From assembly GCA_914767715.1 (NCBI GenBank), contig OU612067.1:18977001-19041000 (forward strand): DNA of 64,000 bases. The letters are read 5' to 3'. Shown piece by piece: positions 26,185 through 37,200 of the stretch. The position numbers and the translations under genes were made by a program. The notes beneath the pieces were generated by a model. That model saw only the letters and a program-made list of their open reading frames with translations. It did no database searches and had not been told where the DNA came from. Source of the stretch: Membranipora membranacea (lineage: Eukaryota; Bryozoa; Gymnolaemata; Cheilostomatida; Membraniporidae). The number at the start of each line of letters is the position of its first letter. Within the stretch, counting starts at the first letter, position 1.

Positions 26185-29100
26185 GTAGTGACCACAGTAT
26201 ACCATTCTTATAACAGTCAACCACTATAAATTCCCCACATTATAAGTGGTGTTACATAATTTATGGTATTTATTAGACAGATTTTACATAATATTTGATG
26301 TGCGATTGGCAAAAATCAGTATTTACATAGCATCACAATTTTAAAAAACTATCTCCAAAGCCCAATTTGAGGATCTGTGCTGTACTTTTATACACCACAA
26401 ACGGCAATTTGGATCGAATCACACTATACAAACATAATCACCATGCCTCAATTATCCATTCAGTTAGATAAATCACCAAATTCAATAAAAGTAGATGATT
26501 GCTTCCTGATATTCATAGCTGTCTGTTAGACATAAATAATTAATTTTTCTTGCAGTATCGGTCAGCTGATCAACATAGAGAGCTTGGATATCAGTTACAA
26601 CAGGAGACTAACTACGATACCTGAGAGCTTAATCAGTATCAATGCACTACATCAACTCGAATGTGGAGGTTGTGATGGGCTAACATCTCCACCTCTGAGC
26701 GTCTGTAAACTCGGCCTTGAAGCTATGAGAGAACACTTTTTTCTGAAAGGTAAATTTATCAATCAAACTTTTGACGGGATTCATCAGCTCAAGCTTAAAA
26801 TTTTGTTTGAAAAATTGCGACAAAAATTAACGAATCATCGCTATCAATTGGTTTAAAAACTTGAAAGATTAAACTTGTGATAAAAGTAGCTTTCCAATAA
26901 CACTATTTGACAACTGATATTTGATTGGAGGGATTATCTTTATTTAATATATTAATATGTTTAGCAGTGTGGCAACCTAGTAATAATTTGTTGAAAATCG
27001 GTGAATCACCTTTTGATATAAAAAATGACAAAATAAGATAGGCTTCTTTGGAGTCGTGATCTACTCATTCAATAAAAGGTGTATCCAACAATAATCTGCC
27101 ACAAATGCGAGGAGGACTGACACTACATACACATCAAGTTTTTACAAGGACATCATAAGGTGTACTCTTGAGTTTTGGCATCTACTTGTGTTCCTCTCTT
27201 TTAGTCTGGTACAGGCATACATTGGAACCAAAGATTGACGCAATTCCATATATAGATGAGGAACAACTGACCCAGATCTCATTGTCAGAGTTGACAGCTG
27301 TCACTAAAGGGCTTGACATAACACACATGTATATCAGTGGCTATATCCCACAAAATCTACACCAGATTGCCCCTAAACTGAAACAGCTCAGACTGAATGT
27401 GATACCGAAAGAAGATCAACTAATGTGGTTGGTTTTACCATTATTATCATCACAATCAGTTTATAGAAAAAGCAGAGGCACATGTCAGTTTGGTAGTTTA
27501 GAGCATGACTTAGTCCTTGACTTGTAATTAGTCAATTGCTCATTATTCATTATTGGAGAGGTATACACCCAAGGGTGCTGGGGGATGGAACAATCAACCT
27601 TGAAAGTTCTCCAAATGGGACTCGAACCCACAACTCCTGCCGCACTAATCGCCTGGCTGTGAAAAGCAAGCGCTAACCAATTGCGCATCTCACAATCATC
27701 AAAAAATAATGGCCCCAATTAGAAAGCCTGCTATTCACTACTCAGATTTGTGTTGTCTCATCTAACAGCACATACCAAACCACTGTTGCCACCCTATGAA
27801 ACACAGCGCACTCGTTAGGGTTATTGGCCGCACATAGCTTATTGCTGGAATCCCTGAAAGTTAATTCATTACCATACCCTTACGCATGGCAGTCATATCT
27901 CAAATAATTACTCACGTATTATTTGGTATGTATATCGCTATAGTAGCTCACTGACATATCTGGAGATGTTGGATGTGTCCTGGAACAGTAAAGTAGACAC
28001 TTTACCTGACTGGATATGTCAGATAAGATCACTTAAGGAGTTATATGTTCGAGATAATGAACTCAGCAAACTACCAGACTCGTGAGTGATGCAATCAGTT
28101 TATGTATGGAATATGATGAAGAAACCAGTTTTTCCTACAATATGCTATATTTATGCCTTCACCACATTTACATGTGTGTGGTAACATTTTAATTAGCAGG
28201 TAGGTCCTAGGATAAGAAGCCATGATCACTTGTGTGCAGGCTGGTCAGCACCATAATGAAATAAAAAGTGTATAACTTGTTCTAGTGCTATCTAGACTAA
28301 TCAATATTTCCACCGTATTACAGGATTAACTCACTAAAAAACCTGGAGAAATTGGATATATCAGGCAATAACGTGGAGACATTACCTGAATGGTGAGCAC
28401 TTTTACATGTTTTTATATATATATATATATATATTTGGAGCCGATTATATATATTCACTACTAAAGATTCACCATATATGATAAGTAGTGAATCTTTGAG
28501 GCCTCTAAACTTATGATTGAATGTTTGTGACTCTCAATGTTATGAAAATAAAAGGTTTCTTGTTTTAATTTCCAATTCCGTCTGCATTAAGGGTAATATA
28601 AATCTGCGATTCCTTGTTGACCCAGAATTAGCTTAACCTTCATACTGATGATTCAGAATATTGCTTGACATTCCCTTATCAAAATTTGATGCTCCACCAA
28701 ATAGATCTAAATGACAACAAAGATTTCACCAAATTTCTGTTCCCATCGGTATATCAGCATCAGCTTGATGAAGAAGCTAGAGAAGCTAGTTGTATCTCGT
28801 AATCAGATTCAAACACTGCCTGAGGGGATAGCAGAGATGATATCACTAAAAGAGTTATCTGTATGGAGGTGTAAACTCAGAGAAATACCAGACTGGTGAG
28901 TGAATAAAGACTAGTATGAGAAGGTAGTGTGATACTAGTTTGTTCATATAGCCAGTGTTCACGTATGTTTATACTAAGTCACTATTATTTCACTTCAAAC
29001 TTCATCTGTATGAGAAAATGGTAACTGTTTGATTGTATTGTCCTGCATAGAGATATGAAATAGGAATATGTGAGCAAATTTGAATATCGTGCATATCGAC

Positions 29101-32100
29101 CAATATCGATCAATATGGGATTACATATACATATATATATATATCAGTGGCGTATATTAGCAATCACGGCCCACGGAATGCCGTGAATGGCTGAATAGCT
29201 CAGTGTGTAGAGCTACTGCCTACTTACATGCTGTAAAATTTCAAAAGTGGAGCCTTGGGCACATTACGTAAAATTCCTGCTGTCAAATGAATTTATGGTT
29301 TTTGATATATTAGCTTTCATGGTTAGGTGCAGTAATGCTTACATTCAAAGTTATGTTATTTTACTTGCAGCATTGGACAGCTGACCAATCTCATCAAACT
29401 GGATGTCCGATACAATGACAAGCTAACCAGCATTCCTGAGAGTCTGTACAGTGTTAGTACATTACAAGAAGTCCTGTGTGATGGCTGTCATACACTAACC
29501 TCTCCACCTCTGGCTGTCTGCAACCTCGGAGTTAAAGCTGTGAGAAAGTACTTATTTGATCTCCGTGTGGAACGAGGAAGTAACCAACTGCTTTTTCCTG
29601 TAACAGTAATCGGAAAGAGGAAGGCAGGTAAAACTAGCCTTGTTCAAAGTGTCCAACAGAACAAAAGAGTGCTGACACAGCGTGAATCTTCTGAAGAAGG
29701 TCTGGTTGATGCTGCCACCAAAGTATTCAAAGTATGTGAAGCTGATATAGATAAGACAACGAAACTGATATTTACTGACTTTGGGGGACACACAATGTAC
29801 CACTTTTCTTATCAGCTGACCTTCAAGACTCAGTGTGTGCCACTGCTGGTAATAGACATAGCTGAGTTTGACAGGTTGGCTGATAAGAATGGTGAGGAGT
29901 CAGCTTGTGAAGAGCTATGTCTAACATGGCTAGCTCATCTGTATATCTCATCACCAGGTCTCAACCGACCAGTAGTAGTCCTCACTCATCGTGACAAACT
30001 TAGTGATGAATGTTTCACCCGCCGAGAACAGCAACTCATTGAGGTCACTGAAAGGTTACGACAGCACATCATTGAAGCTGAGAGAAGTGTATCCCCAACA
30101 CTAAGCCCTGTTTTTACTATGACTACCTTTAATGATACCTCGGAACCCTTCATAGGACACATTGACATTCTTGATTTATCAGACACATCTGATCTGACTG
30201 ACATTAGTGACTTGAAGGATGCCCTCCTCATTGCTGGCTCAGAGCTGATCACAGAGATCCCAGGAATATGGTATCTAATGCTTATCAGAATCACTGAACG
30301 AGTTGACCAACCGTTCATTCACCTGTCAGAAATAGATAAAGAGTTTCCTGATGACAAAGAGCATGTGACCCTTCAATATCTCCACGAAACAGGATGTATC
30401 ATGTGGTTTGGGAAAATAGACAAACTTTCAAACTACATATTCCATCATTCAGAGGTTTTGACAGGTCTCATAGAAATCCTATACAGTCATACCCTAGATG
30501 ATACCTGGAGCAAACGCCTGAACCTCTTTTCTCCTTTCACCTCTGATGGGAAGAAGATAGATAAAAGGAAATACACTGCTATGATTGACAACTTCAACGC
30601 GACAGGAGTAATAGAGGCTTCTTTGCTCCTAAATCTGCTGGAAAAGGAATCTACAATCCCAGCTGATATCTCAGTAGAAATCCTGAAGACATTTTACCTC
30701 ATTCATCTATGTGGACCAACATCTGATTTAAGTCATGAGAAATACATCGTACCATATTTTGCGAAGGAAGAGATAAAAGCGCCTGAGGTCTTTGATAGTC
30801 TGATCCCACTGAAGGTAGATCTATGGCTACGAGGTCTCCCTATTCCGGGCTACGTCTTCTCCCTCATTACAGCAGCCTACCTGGACATAAACTCAGACCC
30901 CTACAACTACCCTGAGGTTGGTAAGAACGGTGTAACAGTGACCAACCACACGAACAAAAGTGTCAAATATCTTCTACATGATGCTACAGAAAAGCGTCTC
31001 TCCCTGATTACTCTCGCACCCCTGAGGAGAATCGGTGATGCATGGTGTGATCATCTCGCCTCACTCCGACAGCTCATCTCAGAACTGCGTTCAGTTTGGA
31101 AAGCAGTTCGCTATCAGAATGTCTTCGTTTGCTCCCATTGCTTACTCTCAAATAAGCCAACTCCAACTACTGCTGTCGATCCTGATTGGTTTCAGCCAGA
31201 AAACCTGGATGGAGATCTAGATGTTTGCTATACGGGAAAGGAGACTCGTGTATGCAAAGCTACAGCTGCCATCACGGAAAGTGAAACCGTTCCAACGCCA
31301 CTGATTTCTCCGTGTGAGTAATATCTCAAAGACAGCCAAACAGCTGCTCCTCTTTCCGCTCTGCAAAAACTGTTGCTAGAAATACGAACCTAATTGTCAA
31401 TAAACAACCATAAGCCCATGATGTGATCAAATGTCACTTTCTCTCTGCAACCCCGCTTCATTCCATTGTGTTTATCAGACAGTTGATTGTTAGGCATCAT
31501 TTCAATGGAGGCTTTAGATTATTTTGTTTTATCTGCAGGTTCTGACATATCTGAAACTGGATATGATGTGCTAAACGCTTACATCTCAAACCTCCGAGTT
31601 CTGTCTAGTAAGTTGTTTTACACCAATCTTTCAAGTGTAATCCGGATAATTGTAAATAATTTGGTTTGTCATATGTTACGACGACTTTGTTCTCAGAACT
31701 GTCTGTGCTGATCTTCAATTACTATCTGAATCGATGAAAATACCCATCATTGATCGAGGTGTATAATATTCATCTTTATTTTCTCATAGATGAGTCAAAG
31801 ATTCTGAAGGAGCTCATAGAGAAACATCCACTCGACACAAAGGACATCAAGCTGCTGTTTGACCACAGTGATCAGTATATAATACCACATCAGGAAACTC
31901 ATGTGAAGAGATGTGGATTAGTTCTGTTCAACTCTGACAACAGAGAGGGGGCCGCAAAAGAAGCTAATGCTATGAGTGAGAGCCTCACCAAATCTGGAAT
32001 TCAGACTAAGACAGTGGAATGGAAGCGGGACTATGATCTGTTTGCTGAAATCCATGATGAGCTGACTGGGCTGATTTCTGATGGACTATCACTGCTCATC

Positions 32101-32776
32101 GTCTCAATCATGTCACATGGTACAGCTGGAATTCTGACCGGAATCAACGACTCCAAAATAGCTATTTCTGATGTGCTGAAGACGTTAAGAGTCAAGCTAC
32201 CTAAACATATCCCTCTGGTAAGTTGTATCCCCACTGAATTTCCTAGACCAGTTTTCGGAGGCTGCATTTTTCTATAGATATTTGATCATAATATTGTGTG
32301 TTTTGCAGTTATTACGGCAAACCTTATGAAATTGATAATTAAGGAGTAAATCCTTCAATCTTTTGCAGATTCTCATAGTGCAGGCTTGTCAAGCCTATTC
32401 CGATTCGGGATCTCAGAGTCATATAGACGCTGGCCGCGCAGAACCACCTAAGTCTTATGTAGTTCTGGAGAGGCCTCATACTCTGTTACTGATGTCATCA
32501 GTTGTTGGAGGGATGGCTGTAAGAGGAGCGTTCACAGGGGCCATGGCTAGACAGTTCGCTAAGGCTAATGGGAAGATAACTATAAACGATATGGTGACTA
32601 ATGCAGTCATCGACATGAAGAAGAATGAACCAGATGAGTACAATCAGTCCCCAGAATCAAGGAACACTCTACAGAAGAGTCTGATCCTCCCACCAGGTAT
32701 AGATACACCAGATTCACAGCAACACAGTGAGGGAACATCTAAGGAAAGCCTCCTGGAGAAACTCTTAGGCAAATGA
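24263..32776 (+). CDS. LRR-Roc-COR GTPase with C-terminal caspase-like protease domain (copy A, complete)
   Basis: Thirteen exons, all GT-AG and phase-compatible: 24263-24365, 24767-24998, 25343-25483, 25721-25861, 26556-26749, 27205-27427, 27944-28081, 28324-28392, 28758-28895, 29371-31313, 31539-31607, 31790-32217, 32369-32776. They sum to 4,227 nt, giving 1,408 residues plus TGA. The ATG follows an in-frame TAG six bases upstream. Order of parts: short N-terminus, sensor-like module (35-112), LRRs, second sensor-like module (271-345), more LRRs to about 520, Roc GTPase with P-loop GKRKAGKT at 541-548, DFGGH at 596-600 and THRD at 665-668, COR domain with the typical LHETGCI turn near 797, a Cys-containing linker, then a caspase fold with SHG (His1240) and QAC (Cys1280). 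There is no kinase domain, unlike LRRK1/2 or DAPK1. A role as a GTP-switched cell-death or immune protease is inferred from domains. I know of no named gene with this layout. Confidence 0.92.
24767..25861 (+). other. First sensor-like module and LRR exons 3-4 of the Roco-caspase gene
   Basis: Exon 2 (24767-24998) encodes residues 35-112 with the pattern WYRHSLEPE, ISLSDLTA, LDITHMIISG and LGQIAPDLKHLKL. Exons 3 and 4 (25343-25483, 25721-25861) are both 141 nt, both phase 2 to phase 2, and each encodes two leucine-rich repeats of the form LEKLAVFGNKRLQTLPDDIG. They are close relatives of each other, including the AG-TGTCTGTTC acceptor context, so one arose by exon duplication. Exon sizes of 69, 138 and 141 nt (23, 46, 47 codons) across the gene equal one or two LRRs. 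Confidence 0.8.
26556..27427 (+). other. LRR cap exon 5 and second sensor-like module (exon 6)
   Basis: Exon 5 (26556-26749) ends with SPPLSVCKLGLEAMREHF, closely matching the SPPLAVCNLGVKAVRKYL that precedes the GTPase in exon 10. Exon 6 (27205-27427) repeats exon 2: VWYRHTLEP, LTQISLSELTA, LDITHMYISG, IAPKLKQLRL. The order sensor, LRRs, cap therefore occurs twice in one gene, and the first set has lost, or never had, its own Roc domain. Confidence 0.75.
27608..27692 (-). mobile_element. tRNA-derived SINE fragment
   Basis: On the minus strand the A-box-like GCGCAATTGGTTAGCGC and B-box GGTTCGAGTCC are correctly ordered, with a T-arm TGGG-TTCGAGT-CCCA. The anticodon arm and acceptor stem do not pair properly and the variable region is long, so this is not a functional tRNA gene. 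It lies in intron 6 of the Roco-caspase gene. Confidence 0.6.
29145..29275 (+). mobile_element. Truncated relative of the tRNA-containing hAT MITE, in Roco-caspase intron 9
   Basis: The stretch begins CAGTGGCGTATATTAGCA, equal to the right terminus of the element at 58486-58884 read in the opposite direction, followed by CACGGCCCACGG and the A-box region GGCTGAATAGCTCAGTGTGT. The B box and the other terminus are not recognisable. It is therefore a degraded or truncated copy, which shows the element is a repeat family. Confidence 0.7.
29371..31313 (+). other. Exon 10: last LRRs, Roc GTPase and COR domain
   Basis: A single 1,943-nt exon encodes residues 460-1108. Read in order: LRR tail with cap SPPLAVCNLG, Roc P-loop GKRKAGKTSLV, G3 DFGGH, G4-like THRD, then COR with WYLMLI near 760, LHETGCIMWFG near 797 and hydrophobic strands to about 1060, and a segment with CSHC followed by DPDWFQPENL and a further Cys pair. 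The G4 motif THRD replaces the usual (N/T)KxD, which is common in Roco proteins. No frameshift or stop interrupts it. Confidence 0.88.
31790..32776 (+). other. Caspase-like (C14) protease domain, exons 12-13
   Basis: Exon 12 (31790-32217) carries the start of the fold (RCGLVLFNSD, in place of the caspase RGxALIINN strand), a loop enriched in charged residues, and the strand LLIVSIMSHGTAG with the catalytic His1240. Exon 13 (32369-32776) begins ILIVQACQAYS with the catalytic Cys1280 in the QACxG-like position, the Gly being replaced (QACQA). It then gives a p10-like part (TLLLMSSVVGGMAVRGAFTG, INDMVTNAV) and a short polar tail. The His and Cys dyad supports activity. Substrate and cleavage specificity cannot be read. 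Confidence 0.85.
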
Positions 32777-34164
32777 GTTTTCAAGTTATTTCTGGTCCAT
32801 GCAAGTGACCTTTCACAGACTTTCCATGTGGAAGTATTCTATAAACCATCATTCAGGTCAAGATATACAATCATCTCGTAAGATTGATCAGTTCCACAAA
32901 TCAACCTGATCATTCTCGCTGTGTTCAGATGTTACGTCTGTAGCGTATCAGCATAGTGACTGGTGAAGTCATTTTCAGTAAATTCGTTGCATGTTTGACT
33001 CAGGCAAGACTATGAGTTTTATGTAAATGTGGCTGATCACATTTAACACTTTCAGATATTGGTAGATCATTAATTCTGAATCCATGTTTGAAGATGATTT
33101 GGATAGCTAGAATTATTTTTTGTTGACATTTACTTTTGTACTTTTGTATAACTTGAGACTTGAACATAAGTTTACATCTGGTAATCGCGCCTGCAACTTA
33201 ATGGTTCTGTTCCATGCCACTGCTGACCGAGAGTTTTTTATTTCTTATATTCTTCATTTACAAGTTTATGCTGTATTTTAATATAGAGAGGGATGATTTC
33301 TTGTGACGAGTCTTCAGTGTTGGTTGTATTTGAATCTATAGCTGTTTATTAATTAGTTTGTGATTCACTGGTATAGCGTGTCCTTGGAATTTCCTACATT
33401 AAAAAATTATATTCAACAATGCCACTAAATTGTCGGGTCTTGTGACATCCAATACTAGCTTTAGTTTCTGTGGATTGTTAGTCAATGTTATCAGGTATTG
33501 CCTAAATCTTATCAAGGAGGTAACGACAGTCTTTAACTCCTTGATATTATCATGTAAATTTCACCAGTAAAGTGAGAGGTGAAGAGGCATAGGTTCCCTG
33601 AAGGAAACTATTGGGCTGATCACGTTTTAACTTGTAGGTCACCCTACGGTGTAACAGCAAGAAATGCTGTCCAGTGGTTCAGAGAGAGTTGCGATATCAA
33701 AGGGATGCTGCTCTGCGAACATTTCAATGCTCACAGAGATCAGACTTAACTACATGAGCCCTCACACTAGAGTAGCATATCACTTCAGTTGACATTTAGA
33801 AACTAGTTCAACATTCGAATACTTGGTATTAATTTACAATCGCAGCTTGACTTAATATCATATCACTCAATCAATCAAAAGTGGCAGAAAAACAGACAAT
33901 TTTCAAAGAAAACTTCTAACCATAGTAGTAATATTTCATCATCTGATAAAACAATATGCAGGGGTAGATAACTTGTAAACGAGATCAATTTGGATAAAAT
34001 TAATATGGTATAAATGTCACATAATATAGAATTGTCAAAACATTCACATCCAGTTCACACAGACACTCCATCAGAACAAATCATATATGAAACTAGTTTT
34101 AGTTCTCAGACTATATTAGAAAACACATTTATATATTAATATAGAATTATGAACTATTATTTCA
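32777..34164. other. Convergent intergenic stretch, 3' ends of Roco-caspase A and CEP295 B
   Basis: No ORF or repeat of note. An ATTAAA at 33398-33403 could serve polyadenylation of the Roco-caspase mRNA, which would give a 3' UTR of about 640 nt. No clear signal was found for the CEP295 side. Confidence 0.5.
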
Positions 34165-34297
34165 TCATGACGATTTTTTACTCCTAGCCAGTAATTTACT
34201 CCCATATTCTTTTCTGCGAGCCTGTACATCTACTTTCTGTGCCTCTCTGGCTTCATAAGCTCTCTTCTGTTTTACTTCTTCTAACTGACCATACAAT
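34165..34297 (-). other. ALMS motif exon (last exon of CEP295 copy B)
   Basis: The 44-codon final exon encodes RLYGQLEEVKQKRAYEAR followed by basic residues and the terminal KLLARSKKSS. This is the arrangement of the ALMS motif shared by the C-termini of CEP295, ALMS1 and C10orf90, needed for centriole targeting in the known proteins. It fixes the 3' end of the gene and its orientation. Confidence 0.85.
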
Positions 34298-37200
34298 CTG
34301 TGTATAAGATAAATAGTAAGTGAATAATAGCCTGTGTCCCACACTACAAAGTGGTGGAGGTGGGAGGAGTCCCTATGTACTTACATCAATCAGAATTTCC
34401 CAATTGGTTTAGAACGTAAGTTTCTAAAACCAAGAATGATTGAGTTGCAGCCAACAGGACATGAGAGCAGAGGATCTTCGTAACAGTGCGGTAAGATATG
34501 ACAGTTTATTCACAATCTGCTTTCAGATAATAATCCGTTGGGGGTTACCTCATCTCAGTGGCAGACAATGTCATCTATGTTCTGTTATATAACATGAGGC
34601 CACTCCAAATTAATACCTTGATCTCGATGACAGTATGAGGATTTGTAGGTGGAGGGAGGTGATTTTTTATTTTATATTTTAGCCCTAGAAAACAGCTGGA
34701 GGTAAAATAGTTTTTTTATTTTATCTATCTACCCTGAACTCAAGTGGCTGAAAATTCTATTTTATTTTCTCTCTCCAACTCACATGCACGAATCATAAAT
34801 GGTTGAGTTTGCCACATCATGAGTGTTTGATAATGTAATGCCACAAACTCACATTGCAAGCCATCAAAGTCTAGTATAAGGCATATATGATATAAACTTT
34901 TGATAGAACCATGTGCTTGCTATCACAATATATGTATACAAATAAGTAGCCAATGACACAAGAGTAGCAAGCCACGCCTCCTACCCTGAGTAAGTCTAAT
35001 TTTAATATTTGTAAAATCCACGATGGACAATAAAGGAGGGAGACAAAATTGCAGAGAAAGTTTTCATAATATATTTCTTGTTCTCTTCATCCATATTGAG
35101 TCACCACTCACCATAGGTAATAAAATTATATATCATGCATACCATGTGCATACATATAGGGAATTTACAGGCGTTTAGGGGTATATGTTTTATATTTTAC
35201 TTGGTCAATTGACCAGGAGGTAAAATATTTTATTTTTTTATGACTATTTCCAACTGGCATCTGGCGGTATTTTGATTTGATCAGGGCTCTGACAAGGCGG
35301 TGGGCGTTCATCTAGATCAAGGAATTAATTTGGAGTGGCCTGATAATGCAAAAACTACTCAGAAAATCATAACTGACCTTTTAGTTCTCTCAGTCATCTC
35401 TTTCTTTTGTTTCTTTCTCGCAGCAGAATCTAAAGTTCTCACAGAAGTCTTCGGTCTGACATCTGGGTCGGCTCTAGTCTGTGCTTCTGCTATAAAGTTA
35501 TATAAATAGTTATAAGTGTTGTTGGCTATAACTCAATATTGTTATTGCGTGGCTCATAATATTTATGATTTATTATTTATGACCAATAACCACACATTAA
35601 AATCTTCTGCAATATATAGAAGCCTATTTGATATTGGAGCATACTACATAGGATATGATTGTGACCAGCATGAGAATTAGAACAGTTACGCACAAAAGAT
35701 GATCATGATCATCAAAATTCTAGCTACCTTCCATTTATTATTATATATATAAACATATATAGAAATACAATTTCCAGTATCCTAATAATTTAATATACAT
35801 AGATGAAGCCGGAAGTCATGAACAAACCTGTCAAAGGCTCCTCCTCAATCCACTGTAGTCCAGGTACAGCTGACAGCACCTCACCTAAATTTTCAGCCTG
35901 TTCATCATCACCACTACCTGCAGTCTGTGGTTCCTCTACTAATGTTAGATTGGATTCGTCAGGTATAGTGCTGGCGAATGTGATCTCAGGTTCTTCTAAT
36001 AGACCAGTAGAATGTTCTGTGTCCTGAAATGTAATGACATGAAACCGGTAAGAATGCAGTATAAAGGTATGAATATGAAGGTATTTGCTGAAGTTATACT
36101 ACTTTATTTCCATCTTAAAACTTAACAGTTTGTTGTATTTTCCTTCGCAGCTTTCCTCAGTGGAAACTTAGGAGGATTTATCAAACAATGAGATAGTTGA
36201 CAGATCACAAAACTACAAGCGATTGCCGGGTGATAAAATACAATGCAAGCATTTTACATACACCCTGGTCGGTCTCGACCAGCTTTGTTTGGATGGTGCT
36301 AAGACAGGCTATATACACTCTAAGTTTATACAAACATAGTACATATAGAACAGCACCTGTAATGGTTTTTGAGGAGTACTACTTGAAGGTCTACTACTGA
36401 TAGTTATCTTCATTGGAGTAGATTGCGAGATTTCAGCATCACCAAGCAACATATCATCTACAAAATAATCATACCTTCTCATGTCATACCAACTTATCGA
36501 GCCAAAAGGAAGTTAGACCATAGGAATTCGGAATTTGATATAGCAATGTTGTTCAAAACTTGCTCAATCATTTTCCAGGTCTGAAATGATACATGATACA
36601 GATGACCTTTGATCTCTACTACAGTATGGATAATTAGAGGATAACTGGCAGCTTTTTCGAGGATATAAAGAGCAATTAGTCAGGAAGCAGCCCCCACTTT
36701 CACTTCTACCAAATGACTGGGGTTTAATTGTGCTCAATGTAAGGAGTTTTTGGAGCTGATCACAATGGTGGCACAATATGCGGCTGTTATTGACCTTACA
36801 TGGCCCATTGCAGCGAAAATAATATTTGTGTTTGACTACTCTTACTGTAATAAAAGCTATTCAATAAGAAGGTCATGTCTCCTCTAAATATCCCCCCCAC
36901 CCACCGCAATTTGTCACACTGATCGGCGGTGTCTTTGGAGAGCATTATAGTAATAATAAACACCTACCGACAGAAAATCTAGTCTCTTCCTGGTCTGCTG
37001 CTAATGTTTTCATAGGTGATCCAAAGGAATCTAAAATCATAAAAATATATATGTTCTGCCATGAGAGGTACAAATGACAATGGTTGATCACAATTGACAC
37101 AGTTTAATTAACAGGATACACCCACCCTTGGAAAAGGTTTTCATTGAATAAGACAAGCTGATTAAGATGTTTATTTACTGTTATATCTGTGTGGTGTTAC

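Noticed and set aside
29540-31321. 593-codon single-exon gene
   Set aside because: It would start with GTG inside an LRR and end at a stop overlapping a GTGAGT donor. It is the central exon of a 13-exon gene, joined in phase on both sides.
31750-32277. Separate small gene for the first caspase half ending at 32277
   Set aside because: The reading frame past 32217 is intron starting GTAAGT. The exon continues in phase at 32369 with the QAC motif.
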